DNA of 64,000 nt from Nymphaea colorata (taxonomy: Eukaryota; Streptophyta; Magnoliopsida; Nymphaeales; Nymphaeaceae): NCBI RefSeq assembly GCF_008831285.2, contig NC_045148.1:15354802-15418801 (forward strand), read 5' to 3'. Positions 24,201 to 37,544 of this stretch are shown piece after piece. Each line of letters opens with the position of its first letter. Within the stretch, counting starts at the first letter, position 1. A model generated the notes under the pieces. The model did not search any database, was not told the origin of the DNA, and was given only the letters and a program-made list of their open reading frames with translations. Both the position numbers and the translations under genes were made by a program.

Positions 24201-25857
24201 TGGTCCTAACTAAGTTTGATTGAGCTCAAGTAACTCTCTGAAATGTTCTTAGAAAAAAACCATTTATAGGTCTTAGCAGACAAAAGAAGCTATCAGACTT
24301 AAAGAGTTTGAGATTTCACAAGGGAGATGCAAGATGCAAATGCCACCTGCTGAATTTGGTGATTTTTTGCCCTTTTTTTTTCCTGCGTTCCCTTTGACAA
24401 GTTTAATTGCATAAGTTAGAGTAAACTTGCTTCGAGTCTGTATGTCAGATTATGCAATTCAGCATAGCTTGAAGAATAGCCCAACCTCTACCATTGAATG
24501 CCCAAGCTAGCTCTGCACATTCATTCAAATGATAGCTAGAGCTTAAGCAAAACACCAAGCAGCTTTCGCTTCATTCCCTTCCTCACCTCTACCCACATTC
24601 AACACCCTTGTCCATTTGTACTTGTAGAAGCCATTTCTTTTCTGCTAGTCGATTCTCTAGCCTCTCCTGCAAAATTGATCCATGATGTGAATATATCTGT
24701 GAATATGTGTGTGTGTGTGTCTGTATATGTGTTGGTGAGTGAGAGAGAGGAAAAACATGTCTGGTTGAAACAAGACCTGTCTTTTACAGAGCAGAGACAA
24801 GCTTTGCCATTAGCAAATAACTTCATGAACTAGGCTCTGATCCACTTCACCAAATTGAACCCAAAAAACTCTCACTTTTTCAGTTCTCACTGTATTCGAA
24901 TCTATAGTCAACAAGAGTAAGAGCTGTTACTTTCACTTTGCTAACATGTTACATGTTTTACTTTCACTTGTACTATTGCAAAGAATAAAAATTCAGGAAT
25001 TTGATTAATTTGCATCGATCATGTGGTACTAGCAAGCAAGGGACCTTTTATGGAGGACAATCTTTTTTACCTATGCATATGAACAAATATGGCCCACAAA
25101 CATAGGACTATGGAGAGGTGTCCATACCTGAATGGCAGGCAGATTACTTTTCTGAGATGCATTAGAACCAGTACAGCATTGGTGACAGTACATACCTTAT
25201 TCAGGAAGCCCATGCTTTCTATCTTTTTCCTTTTCCTTTAAAACGCTTCTTCTTTTTCTTTTCCTCTTTCTCTTTCCCTTTCCCCTCCTTTCACAAAGTC
25301 TACTAATTGTGTTTTCCTAAAGTTGTGATGGAACCCAAGTGTAGTACATGCAGTAGGGTCAGAAATACAGCAGTAATACTGTCAAAAAAATTCGGTATCT
25401 TTCTCAGCTTTTTGCTCCTAAACTTGAGAACAGGTCTCACTTTCTGAAGTACATGCAGGGGCCTGTGCTTGCCACCATCTGCTAACTAGGGTTAAATGTG
25501 GAGTTAACAGAATTTAGTGACAGTAAGACCCATCAATGTATAAGCAAGTTTTCAACTCCAAAAGTAATTGGATGAGTTCAAGCAAAGCATAGCTCCAAGT
25601 TCATATCGATAAGTTCTCTGATCAATAGTTCTTCGAAACTACGTGGCGCTATACAAAAAGAAAAATCAGAACCATGAAGATCATTTTTCAGAATAGGGAA
25701 TAAAGCGTGGACAAGATGAAATTTTCTCAATTAGAAAGTAATGTCCTTCGACATCATAGGATCATGTGCATGTTAAGAGAAAGTAAAACTCTTAAAAAGA
25801 CGAGACTTTTTCCTTCCTTCACAGGGTAATTCAGTATTAAAAACACACACTGACACA

Positions 25858-26287
25858 TAGGGATGTCAATATATCCGATTTGAATCGGGTATCCGACCGA
25901 TTCAATCCGATCCGAAAAAATCGGATATGGATAAAAATTTAATATCCGATTAAGAAATCGGATCGGATTCGGATTTAATAAATGACATGCGATCGGATTC
26001 GGATATACATGAATATCGGATCGGATTCGGATCGGATTCATTTTTAGACAAATATCCTCTATCTAATACTTAGAAAATGGCAAAATCTGGTTCAAAATTC
26101 GGATTTGGATTCGGATTCCGATATAAATATAAAAATCGAATTCAGATTGGATTCGGATTGTAAAATCGGATTTCGGATTCATATATGACTTTGATTTATT
26201 CGAATTCGAATCTGAATATATGAATATCCGAAAAAGCGGATATGATTAAAATGTATTCGATCCGAATCTGATCGGTTGACATCCCTA
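25858..26287. mobile_element. MITE-like element, copy 1 (tagggatgtcaa ends)
   Basis: It starts tagggatgtcaata and ends ggttgacatccctaa, giving inverted ends of about 10-12 bases. The interior is built from many cggattcggat / atccgat words in both orientations. Length is about 430 bp with no coding capacity. The ends resemble hAT-superfamily MITEs. No clean 8-bp target duplication was seen. A shorter relative lies at 47900-48147. Confidence 0.65.
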
Positions 26288-29200
26288 AGTCACACACACA
26301 AATAAAAAGAGAAAAAAGAGAAGCCAACTAATCTTTCGTATCTACCACATTGCAACTCGATTTTCTATATATTACAAAATGACCTTCAACTATTCCTGTA
26401 TGATAAGTCCATGGATTCACTTATTATATATTTCAAATACCTTATCTAGACAGAACAATTTCCGCGTTATATGCTAGCACGAAAAACCATCTTCCCACGG
26501 TTTAACTTGAGGGGCATTCCTGTCCATTTATAAAGGTAATTTTTATCCACACTGTTTTTACTTTTTACCCAACAGGGGTATTCTGGTCATTTTCACACTT
26601 AGCCTCTTCTTATAAACCATAACATATAACCTGATGCTAGAAATATGGAGTCTTGTAGGAACCCCCAATAAATATTGGAATTCAAATAACAGGTTAAAAT
26701 TAAGGACACAGAATGTATCGTCAACATGTTTCCTCCATTAAATATATTTTGGAGTTAGGTGCATCGTAACAATAAAGCTGAGAAAACAGCGAGGGCATAA
26801 CGGTAAATGTGGTTGAACAGCATTTAAGAAAATATCCTGCTGGGGTGTGCTTTCCAAATGCTTTGCTGTAAAATGTCATCAAAGGTGTTCCAAAAGCACT
26901 GCAAAGAGCTTCTCTTATTTAAATCATGTCAGTGGTCAAATTACCAAATTGTCCAGAGCCTGGGAAAAGAAACTTTTCCTCGCTAGCCTGCCTTTCAAAT
27001 TTAATTCAGACTTTCAGTATTCAGAATTTTCATCTGCGGTTCAACTTTTGCAACTACTTTTTAAAAGTAGGTTTCACATTTGTTAATTTTTCCATATTAG
27101 GGTCATTCAGTTTTTGGGAACTGCCAAATGGCTGCTCGAGGTTGGTGAGTCACCAAGTTAATAAAAGGAGAAATTTAAATTCGTCACCATCCTTTAGCTA
27201 TAATCTCTTGAACGAGCCTCAACGTTTTACTTCAGCGCAATTTACTTAAAACCTGCCAAACAATAAAATGTTGCTTTTGCACTTACTATGAAGAACAGAA
27301 CAAGTATTATAATTTCCTTGTGGGACTTGGTTAATCCTAATGGTGTGTTTGATAGCTTCTGATATCATATTAAGGTTGATCTGTAATCCCTTACATGTAA
27401 AACAGTTGAAATGGTAGGCCCCTTTTGGAATTACACCAAAAGTAAGCACCGATTTGGAAAAGTGCCTTGTTTAAATGTTCTCAAAAATCTCCACTTCTGA
27501 CATCAAAGTTTGAAACAGGAGTGTTTGTTTTATGCTGTGAATTGTATGCAGCATGATGATATCATCATCTTCACCTTTCAAAGAAAAAAATGAAGTTATA
27601 AATATTGGAAGCACCGATCTGTGATGTAAACACTGTTTAATCTGAGAATGAGAACATTATACACCTTTCTTGGTTTAAGAAACATGGTATGATTGAAGAT
27701 GTTGTTTTCGAATTTAATAATCAAATGCCAATTGTGATTACACTATGTTATCTGAAATAATAAGTTAGCATTCTTATAATATGTATTCCAAGAACATAAT
27801 GTTTGAAACACTTTTAGAATTGCATCTTGAATGACACAATACCATATTTCAAAACCCTTGGAGAAGAGTCTCTCTCCTCACATTGTGATTCAATGGTTTT
27901 ACTGGCAATGGATGCTTGAATATTGTGCAGTTAATGATCGAGGAGAGGCCTGGAGCGCGTTTGATCCATGGAACAAAATACAAATGTGGGATGAGCAGAA
28001 CACACCTAAGCGCTATTTTATTTTTTCTTGCCCTTTCTATTGGAGTTCCTTTTATTGCTTTTTTTTTTGTACTCCACTTTTGCTAAAAGCTTGCATATTA
28101 TTCCTTATGTTCTTTCATCTGCGACGGTGAAAAAAATTAATCAATCGACTATAAGCAGCAAAGCCTGTCATGTGTCGTTATATGATTGAGTCACCGTCAT
28201 GATCATTCAATAAAAAGAGTTTAATTTTTTTTTTCAATGAAAGATTCACATGTGAAGTTTTTTTCTAAAAGTTTTTTTTTTTTAGGAAGAGTTTGTGATT
28301 CAAGCCCTAGGACATAATCCATATGAAGTCTCCAACATATAACCTTTTGCAAAAGAAGGATATTTGATGAAGGCAAATTTGAAATACATTTATCCTTTAA
28401 AGTAGCTAATGTATTGAAACCAATATTCTGAACTTGGTTTTCAAAAATCATGTAGAAGCTCATAATGCAGTTGCACAGTTTAGACCCTCAAGTAATAAAG
28501 CATGTATATAGCCAAAGCAGGTTACATGTAGAGGCAGAACCAAAAAAAAATTATGAATGGTGCTTAATTATAGTTTCAAAATTTTAACATGAGTTAAAAT
28601 ATAATTTTTTAAAAATTTTATATAAGTTAAATATTTTTTAAAAAATTACATGTAATTCTAAAAAAAAATTATGAGGGGCCGGGCCCCTATCTGCCCTTGG
28701 TTATTCAAGGGAAGTTGCCCTAAAGATAGAAAAAGATTACATTTTAGATTTTGAATATCCTCGAGTCGATCTACCCGCAATTTTTTCTTCAGTTTAAGCG
28801 AGAGCCCAAAAGCCAAAATTACATTTTCAAAGCCAAATAATATGATTTTTTTAATACCCTCATTTTTAATGAAATATATCAAAAGCAAGCCCAAGTTTCA
28901 AAAGTTTTTATACCACTACACCTCATATTTTGCAAAACGTGTTATTTGTTAAGGCATTTGGCATATGATGATAGGAAAGAATCTTTTGTCAGGGGATTTG
29001 AGGCATTTTTACTTTGATGGCTATATGTAAAACATTAAAAGTAAGCTTGTTTTTTATTATTTATTGTAAAATGGGGTGGCGCCACGGCAAGTCTTTGGGG
29101 CCATTTCCTTTCTTTGATTTTTTGGTGGCCAGTTGGGGGGAGGCGGGCCCCATGCCTTGACACTCAAGTGGAACTCGCATTTATGAGCTTTTCAACTTAA

Positions 29201-29400
29201 AAAAAAAAAAAAGTCTTGGAGCCAACCGTCTCCAACTCATGGAGCCGAGCTTTTCCACTTTGGATTCGAGATTTGGTGTCGAGAAAAAATAGTCCAACCC
29301 TTCCACCATCCACCTTTCGTTTTTTTTTTTTTTTTAAATTGTGAAATGTGATGGCTGTGCAACGGCTGGAATCGTGTCCAGAAAAAATTTACTGATGTTT

Positions 29401-29640
29401 GCTCACCTCAAGGTGGGTGACTCGCTGAGTCGCCTTGCAAATCGCCCGAATCATATCGGATCGTTAAACAAAATTAACCACAAACCAAGGTTTGGCTCGG
29501 CTCGCTCTTGACTCGCCCTTGACTTGGCCCGACTTACCTTTGACTCGGTCTATGAATCGCTCGATTCAAATTATTTTAAAACTTGAGACGAGTCAAATTA
29601 CTGACCCGATGACTCGGTCGTCTGTCCATGCACGTTTGAG
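29401..29640. repeat. Second GACTCG-rich repeat patch
   Basis: Repeated gactcg, cgactc and tgagtcg words, similar in style to 21095-21280, with no coding frame. Borders are not defined. Confidence 0.35.
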
Positions 29641-29929
29641 TCATGGATTTGGTGTTTTCGTTATTCTATATCCGAGAAATATTTCTTTCGACTCGAAGGT
29701 TAGGAACGGAAGCGGCACCCTTGTCAGTACACGTGGCTTGAATGAAGGAGGAGGACTGTATTTCAAGGTGGCTACCGAGAAACTTTGCCCTACTGTGAAC
29801 CACCACGAATTAAAATATTTATTGGACTATTAAAAATACAATTAAAATATTTGCATAAGATGAGCATGATGGTGGCGATGATGATGGTGATGACAGTGCC
29901 GATGAAGTTTGATTGAGTACAGTTGTGCA

Positions 29930-30980
29930 TGAGAGGTCTTCTTCTCCCCCTTCCCCCTTTTTTTCTCTGCCCTTTTTCTCTCAAAGATCTAGGGTTTTTT
30001 TCTTCCTTCTGATCCAGCCCTCTTAGGATCCTCCTCCTCTTCCTTCTTCTTCTAGGGGAGGCCGGATGGATCAATAATGGGCTCAATGCGCGTTCCAATT
30101 GTGGTATAGGCTTGTGATTGCCGCTCAGAAGGTACATCTCGTGTTTGTTCTAGCTTTCCTTTTAGCGCCATTGCTTTTTGGTGATGGTTGGGATTTAGTC
30201 GCTGCTTGGGTTTTCTTTCTGGCGTTCAAATGGTGGATTTGGTGAAGCCTCTGGCGTCAGGGTTTTTTGTTTTCGGCTTCTTATCGAGATGGATTTGGTG
30301 AAACATTTTGGTTTTTGGTCGCTTCCATTTCGTGCTTGTGTTTCTTCTTCTTCTTCTTCCGACTTTTTTGGTGTAGATCAGATGTGGGTGTTCTCTCTTT
30401 TGGTTTTTGGCAGCGGTAAGGAAAGATTAGGGTTTCTTTTGTGGGAGTTTGGGGCCTTGAGATTTTTTAAGAGGTGAGGGCTGAGGAGTGAGGAGTACAG
30501 TGCTTGTGCATGCGTGCTTTTCTTTTTCATGTTTTGTCGAACAGTTATTTTTTTTCCCTTCCTTGTTTGGCTTGAACTGTAGTTTGTCAAATAAGGAGGT
30601 TTCAAATATGCAGAAAAATCTGGAACTGTTTGAGCTTCTTGTCCTTTGTGTTTCCTCTTTCCCAACGGACGGAAGGGCAGATCCCCCATGGTGAAATCGC
30701 TGGTCTTGTTTGAGGGCATGATTTTGGAATTTGTTCATCATTTCAAAAGTAGAAGATGGCGAACAGACGCCTCTTTGAAACATTTCTGGAGTTCAACGTT
30801 AAATTTGGGCCTTGTTTTCTTTGCCTTTTATCCTTGTTTGAAGGAAATTAGAATCGCTTGGGTAACGGAAAGTTGTGATGGAATTGAAATTTTATCGAGA
30901 ACGCTGCAAGGAAAAAGAGAAAGAAAGACTTACATCTTATCTGGAATTTGTTAAACAGGCATGAGAGATAAAACTTTGCA
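29930..30980 (+). promoter_or_regulatory. 5' leader region of the PP2C gene with a leader intron
   Basis: A pyrimidine-rich stretch with ctagggttttt (29930-30060) is typical of plant 5' leaders. A plausible donor (gtacat) lies near 30131 and the acceptor is at 30957-30958, giving a leader intron of about 0.83 kb. The second leader exon then starts 2 bases before an ATG at 30961. That ATG opens an 18-codon frame ending at 31017, out of frame with the PP2C and overlapping its start. Exon limits here are inferred. Confidence 0.45.
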
Positions 30981-33900
30981 ATGCCATCTGAAGCTATGGG
31001 TGATACAGAGATACTGAGCTCTAAGCAGAGAGAAGAGATGGCAATAGGAGACAGAAGGCGGGCGCAACTTGTGCCACTTGCATCTTTGATCGGCAGGGAG
31101 TTGAGAAATGAGAAGATGGAGAAGCCTTGTGTAAAATATGGATGTGCTGCACAATCTAGGAAAGGGGAGGATTACTTCTTGGTGAAGACCGACTGTCAAC
31201 GAGTTCCAGGAAATGCTTCTACAAACTTTTCGGTTTTTGCTGTATGTGCTCTCCCACTTTGTCTTTGCTTGTATGTTCTGTAATTGCACTGGATGCTGGT
31301 TTTCCCTTCCGTCACTTTGGTGGTTTAAGACCATCTGCATCTAAAACTGGAAATGGCTATGCGCGAAACAGGAGGGAGACGTAAGACTGATATTGTCAGT
31401 TGGTTTTCAGATCTTTGATGGGCACAACGGGACTGCTGCAGCTATATTTACACGGGAAAACTTGTTGAATCACATTGTGGGTGCAATACCTCGTGGGCTT
31501 GGGAGGGACGAGTGGCTTCAAGCTTTACCTCGTGCATTGGTTGCAGGATTTGTAAAGACGGACAAGGAATTTCAGAGCAGAGGTAAGAAGATAGTTCTAC
31601 GTTCCCTGCTTATTTTGTTGCCATTGCCTTGTCTTGTGTCCATCTCTGAATACCGCAAGCAGTGATGTTACTGCATGAATGCCCATGTCTGGTCTCACTT
31701 ATTCCTTTCTGCAAGTGATTGAGATGCATGTTCATGCTTCAATGCCATGTACCGTTTATGGGTTGGTATGCTTATATTATCTGAGATTACTTTTTTATGA
31801 ATTTGGGCTACCAGGAGAGACTTCAGGAACTACCGTGACATTTGTAATAATTGATGGATGGACGGTGACGGTCGCTTCAGTAGGAGATTCACGTTGTATC
31901 CTGGACTCTCAAGGTGGCTGCATTTCGCTCCTCACTGTCGACCACAGGCTGGAGGAAAACGCAGAAGAGTAGGTGTTTTTCCTTATATTGTGTGTCGAGA
32001 AGGTTTTGGTTCCTCCAGTATGCTAAATCCTTTTGGTGTCTAATTGCATTTGTCAACTTAATTGTAGGAGGGAAAGGGTAACTGCAAGTGGCGGTGAAGT
32101 GGGAAGGCTGAGTCTGTTTGGTGGCTCAGAGGTACAGAAATTCTCAATGTTGACTCCCATTCATGTGATCATTGAGAACAAGAGGCATGGGTCATTTAAT
32201 AATGAAGCATGCATTTTTTAAACTGTTTTTATTGGTTAATCTTAGGCAATGGACATTCTGCAATTTATAATGTTTTTCACAGGTTGGTCCTCTTCGTTGT
32301 TGGCCTGGAGGTTTGTGCCTTTCAAGGTCGATCGGTGACATGGATGTTGGAGAGTTTATTGTTCCAATTCCATACGTTAAACAAGTAAAGGTACTTGGTT
32401 CTGCTGTCCAACCATTCTTTATTTTGATCAAACTGTGTTGAAGTTTCCTCCTTGTTTTTTAACTCTTTACATAGTTGCACCTCAACTTTCCTTTTTAGCC
32501 TTTTAGGTAAATTGCAAAACTCTACTTCTGTTTATTGCATAATCTTTGGGGTCTTGTGTCCTTGCACTGAGAACCTGTAATATTGTCATCTGTCTTACCA
32601 GCTATCGAATGCTGGTGGAAGGCTCATAATTGCTTCTGATGGCATTTGGGATGCTTTATCTTCTGAGATGGCAGCAAAGGCTTGCCGTGGGTTGCCTGCT
32701 GAGCTGGCTGCAAGACAAGTTGTTAAGGTACTGCTCTCTCTATATTTAATATTTGATAATTACATATCTATTTGTGCTTATTATGCATTATTTCTTCATG
32801 GTGTAAACATCAGGTAGGAAGAGTCTGCACAAGCCAAGAACTTTCTTTTACCATTTTTTTGATCAACTATTCTCCAACGGGAAGCAATGCATGACAACAC
32901 AAGTCTCGATTTTTCTTTCTTGTGTTGCTTATGTTGACATTTTTGCAGGAAGCTCTGCGATCAAGGGGTCTTAAAGATGACACAACCTGCATTGTTGTGG
33001 ACATAATCCCACCTGACCGTGCTGTTCCGCCCTCCTCTCCTCCAAAAAAGCAAAACAAACTGAAATCTCTCATCTTCAGAAAGAAATCACGAGATTCTGC
33101 AAATAAATTATCACAGAAGCTATCTGCTATAGGTATTGTGGAAGAGCTGTTTGAAGAAGGCTCTGCAATGCTTGCAGAAAGGTTGGTAGCTCCTGACCTT
33201 GTTAGAATCGGTTATAACTTTTTTGGAATAAAATTGAAAATTCCATAAAGGGAAATACTTCTGCTACGCTATGTTACTCCCTTTCTGTGGATGGTTTCAT
33301 AATTGAAGTTTGGATCTTCATTTTTGTTTTTGATTTCTCTGGATATTTTTGATATGATAATCTTTTGTATTTTTCTTTAGAAATTGCTGGTTTGAGGTTG
33401 TTTTGAATTTTTTTGCCCTTTAAATTGTTATCTCTTGCTAAGTTAGTGGATGCTATTGTCGTGAAGTTATTGTTCACGTCACAATCTAATCAATTGGGAC
33501 TAACTTTGTCTTTACTGCACCTAGAATCTGTATTTATGGACGATATATTTGGTATCTGCCTACAGCTGTTAAGGTTTGATCTTTTAGAACCATATAACAT
33601 CACCTTTTATTGTGTTATACGGTGTGGTGGCAACTGCATCGTGTCAATGTTAATGTTGGAAATAACTGATGTCAGTAGGAAATAAGAAGCAATACTAGAA
33701 GTGAAGGAAAAGTATTACCTAGCATAGACAATCAGATTCAAGGAAGTGGCATGAAGCGGTAGCTCAGATGAGAGCAGGGAAGCAAATTTTGAAGTGGGCA
33801 GGCCTGTGTGTGTGTGTGTGTGTGTGCCTGCAAAACTTGTTTTCTCCAGTTGATCTGTCTCACTGCATCGGTCTTCTCATTTGGTGCAAAAGCAAATTTT

Positions 33901-34726
33901 GGTATTTCAAGTGGAAAAAAAATCTTGTTTCCTCTCTTTAGCTTAAAATCAGAAATTCCTTTAAAACTTCCATTGTTCTGGCTTCTTTAGGCTTAAAAAG
34001 GAAAAAATCCTAGGTATGAGCTTCACTTAGAAATTTGTAGTGGACGTCTTAGTAGTTTACTGCTGTTCCCCATCTGAGAGATAGGCTATTTGAAGGTTGT
34101 GCTATTTAACTTCAGTGGTTTGCTTTACCTTAAAAGGGTTCTGATGTGCTTGCGCAAGAAGTTGTGGAATAAGCTTCATACGTTGGAAAATGGTCTGCCG
34201 CTCTCTTTGTTTCTCTTACTGTAGGAACTTTTCTGGACCACTTAGCGTGTAGAGATGCTTTAGCCTGCCATTGGGTTCTAAGCTGGAGTGGTCCAAATGC
34301 ATATCCTATTCTGCAGATCATCGTTGAAAACGACGTGTTAGATAGATGCATGTTATTTCGATTCAAAATAAGATGAAATGTACGTTTTTTATTGATTGGC
34401 CAAATAAAATTTCCCCTCTTGGACATGCAGTTTTTCTTCTGTTTTTTCCCTCACTGGTCTTTTTCTTTCTTAGTATTCAATTTTAGTAATTCGTATTGAA
34501 CATTTTCAGGTTGGGAAATGACTCGACATCCCAGACAACTGCTGGGTTGTTCACTTGTGCTATTTGTCAAGTTGATCTTGCTCCTAGTGAGGGTATATCC
34601 GTCCATGCCGGTTCCATTTTCTCAATGAGCTCAAAGCCATGGGAAGGCCCTTTTCTTTGTGCTGACTGCCGAATCAAGAAGGACGCGATGGAGGGTAAAC
34701 GGCCTAGTGGAGTCAAAGTAGTATAG
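30981..34726 (+). CDS. Protein phosphatase 2C, PP2C12-like (444 aa, eight coding exons)
   Basis: A Mg/Mn-dependent Ser/Thr phosphatase resembling Arabidopsis At1g47380 (PP2C 12). Exons: 30981-31241, 31411-31582, 31815-31968, 32068-32131, 32283-32390, 32602-32727, 32949-33181 and 34510-34726. They sum to 445 codons including TAG. Seen: KKGED-type N-terminal motif (RKGEDYF), FDGHNG metal site spanning exons 1-2, SGTTVTFVI, VGDSRCIL, GGLCLSRSIGDMDVGEF, ASDGIWDAL and KDDTTCIVVDI with the distal aspartates. The last exon adds a Cys-rich tail, CAIC...CADC, followed by KKDAMEGKRPSG, which is conserved in this PP2C branch and may bind a metal (inference). An in-frame ATG at 30996 is an alternative start with a better context. 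No frameshifts; this is the intact parent of the partial copy at 57.3-60.1 kb. A (GT)n tract lies in intron 7 at 33806-33825. Confidence 0.94.
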
Positions 34727-36640
34727 TCTTTCTCTCTCCCTCTCTCATTTTTTTTTTCTCCAAAGGTAACCCATTTTTCTGCACAGGCGAGTGTCTGATT
34801 TCACTTGGCTGACGTGGCAACCCGTGTATGTAATATTTTCCTTTTAATAATATAATGTCAGTGTGGATGAAGAGAAACTATGACATTTTGGGTATGATTT
34901 ATTCCATATATTCTTTGTAATTTTGAGATGAAAAATATATATGGATATCATAATTAAAAGATACGTTGACTAACCTTTGTTTGTTTCTTGGGTACTGGAC
35001 CTAAACATTTCATTGAACTCCGGTGAAGTAAATTTGGTAAATTTACTGACAGTGCAGAATCAGCCAGCTATAAAAGCATGCGCCAAGTCTTTGCCCCTAA
35101 AACTTGATTTTACATTTGGTGGTGTTTAGGAAGAAGCTTGGTCACTAGTGCATTTCCACGTGGAATTTATGTAGCTTCCTGGAGTATATCAAGAATAGGG
35201 AAATATTTGAAGAAAAGATGACATTTTTTGCAGGCGGAAATCAATAGGGGAGTTTCTGGTTTGTCCTTCTGTTCCCCCTCTGTTGATGAAATTCAAATGC
35301 AGGGTCTGCTTGAAAGACTCTTCTAATAAGCGTTTAGAAATGCGAATTGCGAGAGTGCAGATGCCTTTTCCGTCAAAGAGGTTGGACTTCGATGGCTTCA
35401 TCGACCCCATCCGATACTACAGTTGCTCTCTTCCCTCTTCAACCTTGGTTTATGGCTTGGCAGCCGGCACCGATGAACTTGGAAAAGCCTTAAAAAAGGA
35501 AGTGTTGCTTGGAGCTGGAGGGCATGTAGCTTCTTGGTCTGCCTGTTTTGCAGAGCCACCAGCTCCGTTCTGGAATCTACGGTGATCCAGACTGCCGATG
35601 CCCATCCACCACCATAAACAGGACTAAGGGGGGACGAAGTTGGTGGCAGGTGCCCTGTCTGGGTCAGGCTTCATGTCGACCTGCTTCTGCCATGTATGGC
35701 AGAAAATGCTAGCCAGTGTTCATGTCCGAACCAGGTAGGCAGAAAACCTTCTACGTTCACCTCTCTGGATCTTGCTTCACCTAAACGTTGACCCACCTCC
35801 AGGACCAACACAACAAGGTGGCCGTTGGGTTTCAGAGAAAGCAACAAGAAGGGTGGTTTGGGGTCAAAACTGTGGGGAGGGCGGGGTTCAAACATCATGG
35901 ACTCCCCACAACCGGGCAATCCTGTGGAGAAACTTCCCATGGCGTTGGCATTGAATATATTTTTTAAAGCAGAACAGCTAAGGGGGAATATGTGTCTGGC
36001 AGTGGGCCCTACCAACAGAACCATGGTCCCCAAATCAAGTCGAGGTGGGTCCGTAGTTCGTGTCCGGGTCCGGCCCATTTGCACCACTGGCGGTGACCCC
36101 ATATGGGTCAATAGAAAAAGAGTCTCCGTAGAGGTTTGCTTCCCGGGTGGTCCAGAGACGCACATGCGTTTCTCTCACCTTCTAATCATAGTCTTCGCAC
36201 ATGTCTGCAAGTGGGCATCAAATTCCATAAAAACATTGTTTCCGGCCACCGGAATCGTCGCCATCAACGCTTGTCCTGGAATCGGAATCAAATGGTCAAA
36301 TTGGGGCAGGACTCTTGAGTTGCCGTGAAGCTCAATCAAGCGCAATCATGGCTCTTGTTAGAAGGTAGTACGTCCGTCTTTCAAATTCTTACCATTATTA
36401 TTATTACTAGTAGTAGTATTTCCCTCTACAGCTCAACGAACTATCTGCTTATAGTTTTAATGTAGCTTTTGCTTTCATGGTGGATGTCAGATTTCTTGAT
36501 GTTCCAGCGAGAAGCGAGTGCCTGGTGAGCCACGGCTTGCCTTTCTACGCCGGTGGCAACTGCCGGCTAATTTCCCGTCGATCGGCCTTTTTCATGAGTT
36601 CTCCAGATTAACGAACGTTTCATTTTTAAACCGCATGATA
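32913..36640 (+). repeat. Segmental duplication, copy 1 (PP2C 3' end plus downstream flank)
   Basis: This block, from just before exon 7 through about 1.9 kb beyond the stop, recurs at 57295-60082 in the same orientation. In the other copy two internal parts are missing (about 33717-34390 and 34410-34669). From 34670 to 36328 the two copies align at a constant offset of 23447 with only two substitutions noticed (near 35459 and 35665). The flanking parts differ much more. Confidence 0.95.
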
Positions 36641-37168
36641 GGCGCCTTAGATTAATCTCCAATCGTTTGTGAAGTGTTAAAATTTTTGAATTTGTTTTGT
36701 CACACGGTCCTTTGAAATTAAAAAACGTTTGAATATCACCATTGAAGAAGGGAGACCAGTACCATTGTCATTACCTTCAATCTAGCTGAGCTTTCAGCGG
36801 CGGTACTTGAGGAGTAATTGTACAAGGGTAGGCTCCTGTTTGATGGTCGTCAGCAAAAGTATGGCGTGTTCAAAAAAATCAGAAAAACAAACAGCCTGTT
36901 TTTAAGAACATGTGGCTAAAAGATGATCTCCTATTATCAATTTCTGTGTTCCAACTTTTTCAGTATCCGTTTGTCCTTTCTACTGTGTAAGATTCTCCAG
37001 CCTGTACTTCACGAAGAAAGGAAATTTCACGACAGGAGGATGTTCATAGGGATGGATAGATGATCTGGTCTACAGAAAACCACCCAAATAGATCATAAGC
37101 CCCTTTAGCTTGATCGGTACTGGATTCATTCGAGCGATCTTTTTGCCAAGAAATTTTGATTTTAGGAA
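34727..37168. other. Intergenic region downstream of PP2C
   Basis: It contains the PP2C 3' flank, most of it inside the duplicated block. Long open frames overlap on both strands at 35671-36328 (164 codons minus, 167 codons plus), and 35283-35585 is open on plus. None resembles a known family and some lack an ATG. 36641-37168 shows nothing recognisable. Confidence 0.45.
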
Positions 37169-37173
37169 CAAAG
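37169..37173. repeat. Target-site duplication of the copia element (left)
   Basis: CAAAG immediately precedes the left LTR. The same five bases follow the right LTR at 42988-42992, as expected for LTR retrotransposon insertion. Confidence 0.9.
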
Positions 37174-37544
37174 TGAAAACAAAAGAGAGACACTCGAGTT
37201 TAACGTGGTTCGGTACTCTACTCAAAAGTATGAGAGACACTTTAAATAATAAAGATTTTGTACAAGGAGATTTACATGCCATGTTTATCATATCAATCTC
37301 ATTGATTTCAGTATTGGGAATTACATCATTTTGAGAGATTTTAGGAAAGAAATTCTGGTTCATAACTGTTTTGGCTGGAACGTTATCTTTATCAGCCTGC
37401 ACGATGAGGTTCTTGGCAGCGCCAATCTCTTACTGATTGTCAGCTTCAATCTCTTACTGATTTTTAGCTTCAATATCTTTTTGGTTGGCACCGTCAATCT
37501 CTTCCTGATTTTTCTCATGTCTGGTTTGAGCCTTATCATTAACA
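37174..37544 (-). repeat. 3' LTR of the copia element
   Basis: 371 bp bounded by TG and CA on the plus strand. Compared with the other LTR it lacks about 42 bases in several short deletions near 37195-37245. It contains a decayed version of the 24-bp tandem repeat. Confidence 0.93.

Larger units (their letters stand above)
16861..29929. other. Gene-poor intergenic region (~13 kb)
   Basis: No protein gene or RNA gene is supported. It holds microsatellites, AT-rich DNA, (TTA)n near 17528-17551, (GT)n near 24705-24721, CT-rich stretches near 25230-25290, and two GAGTC/CTCGA-rich repeat patches. It also holds one long MITE-like element, given separately. Confidence 0.5.

Noticed and set aside
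35657-35676. Eleven-base match to the miR166 core in the second PP2C copy (59104-59123), one base different here
   Set aside because: The match is short, the 5' part differs, and no hairpin partner is visible.
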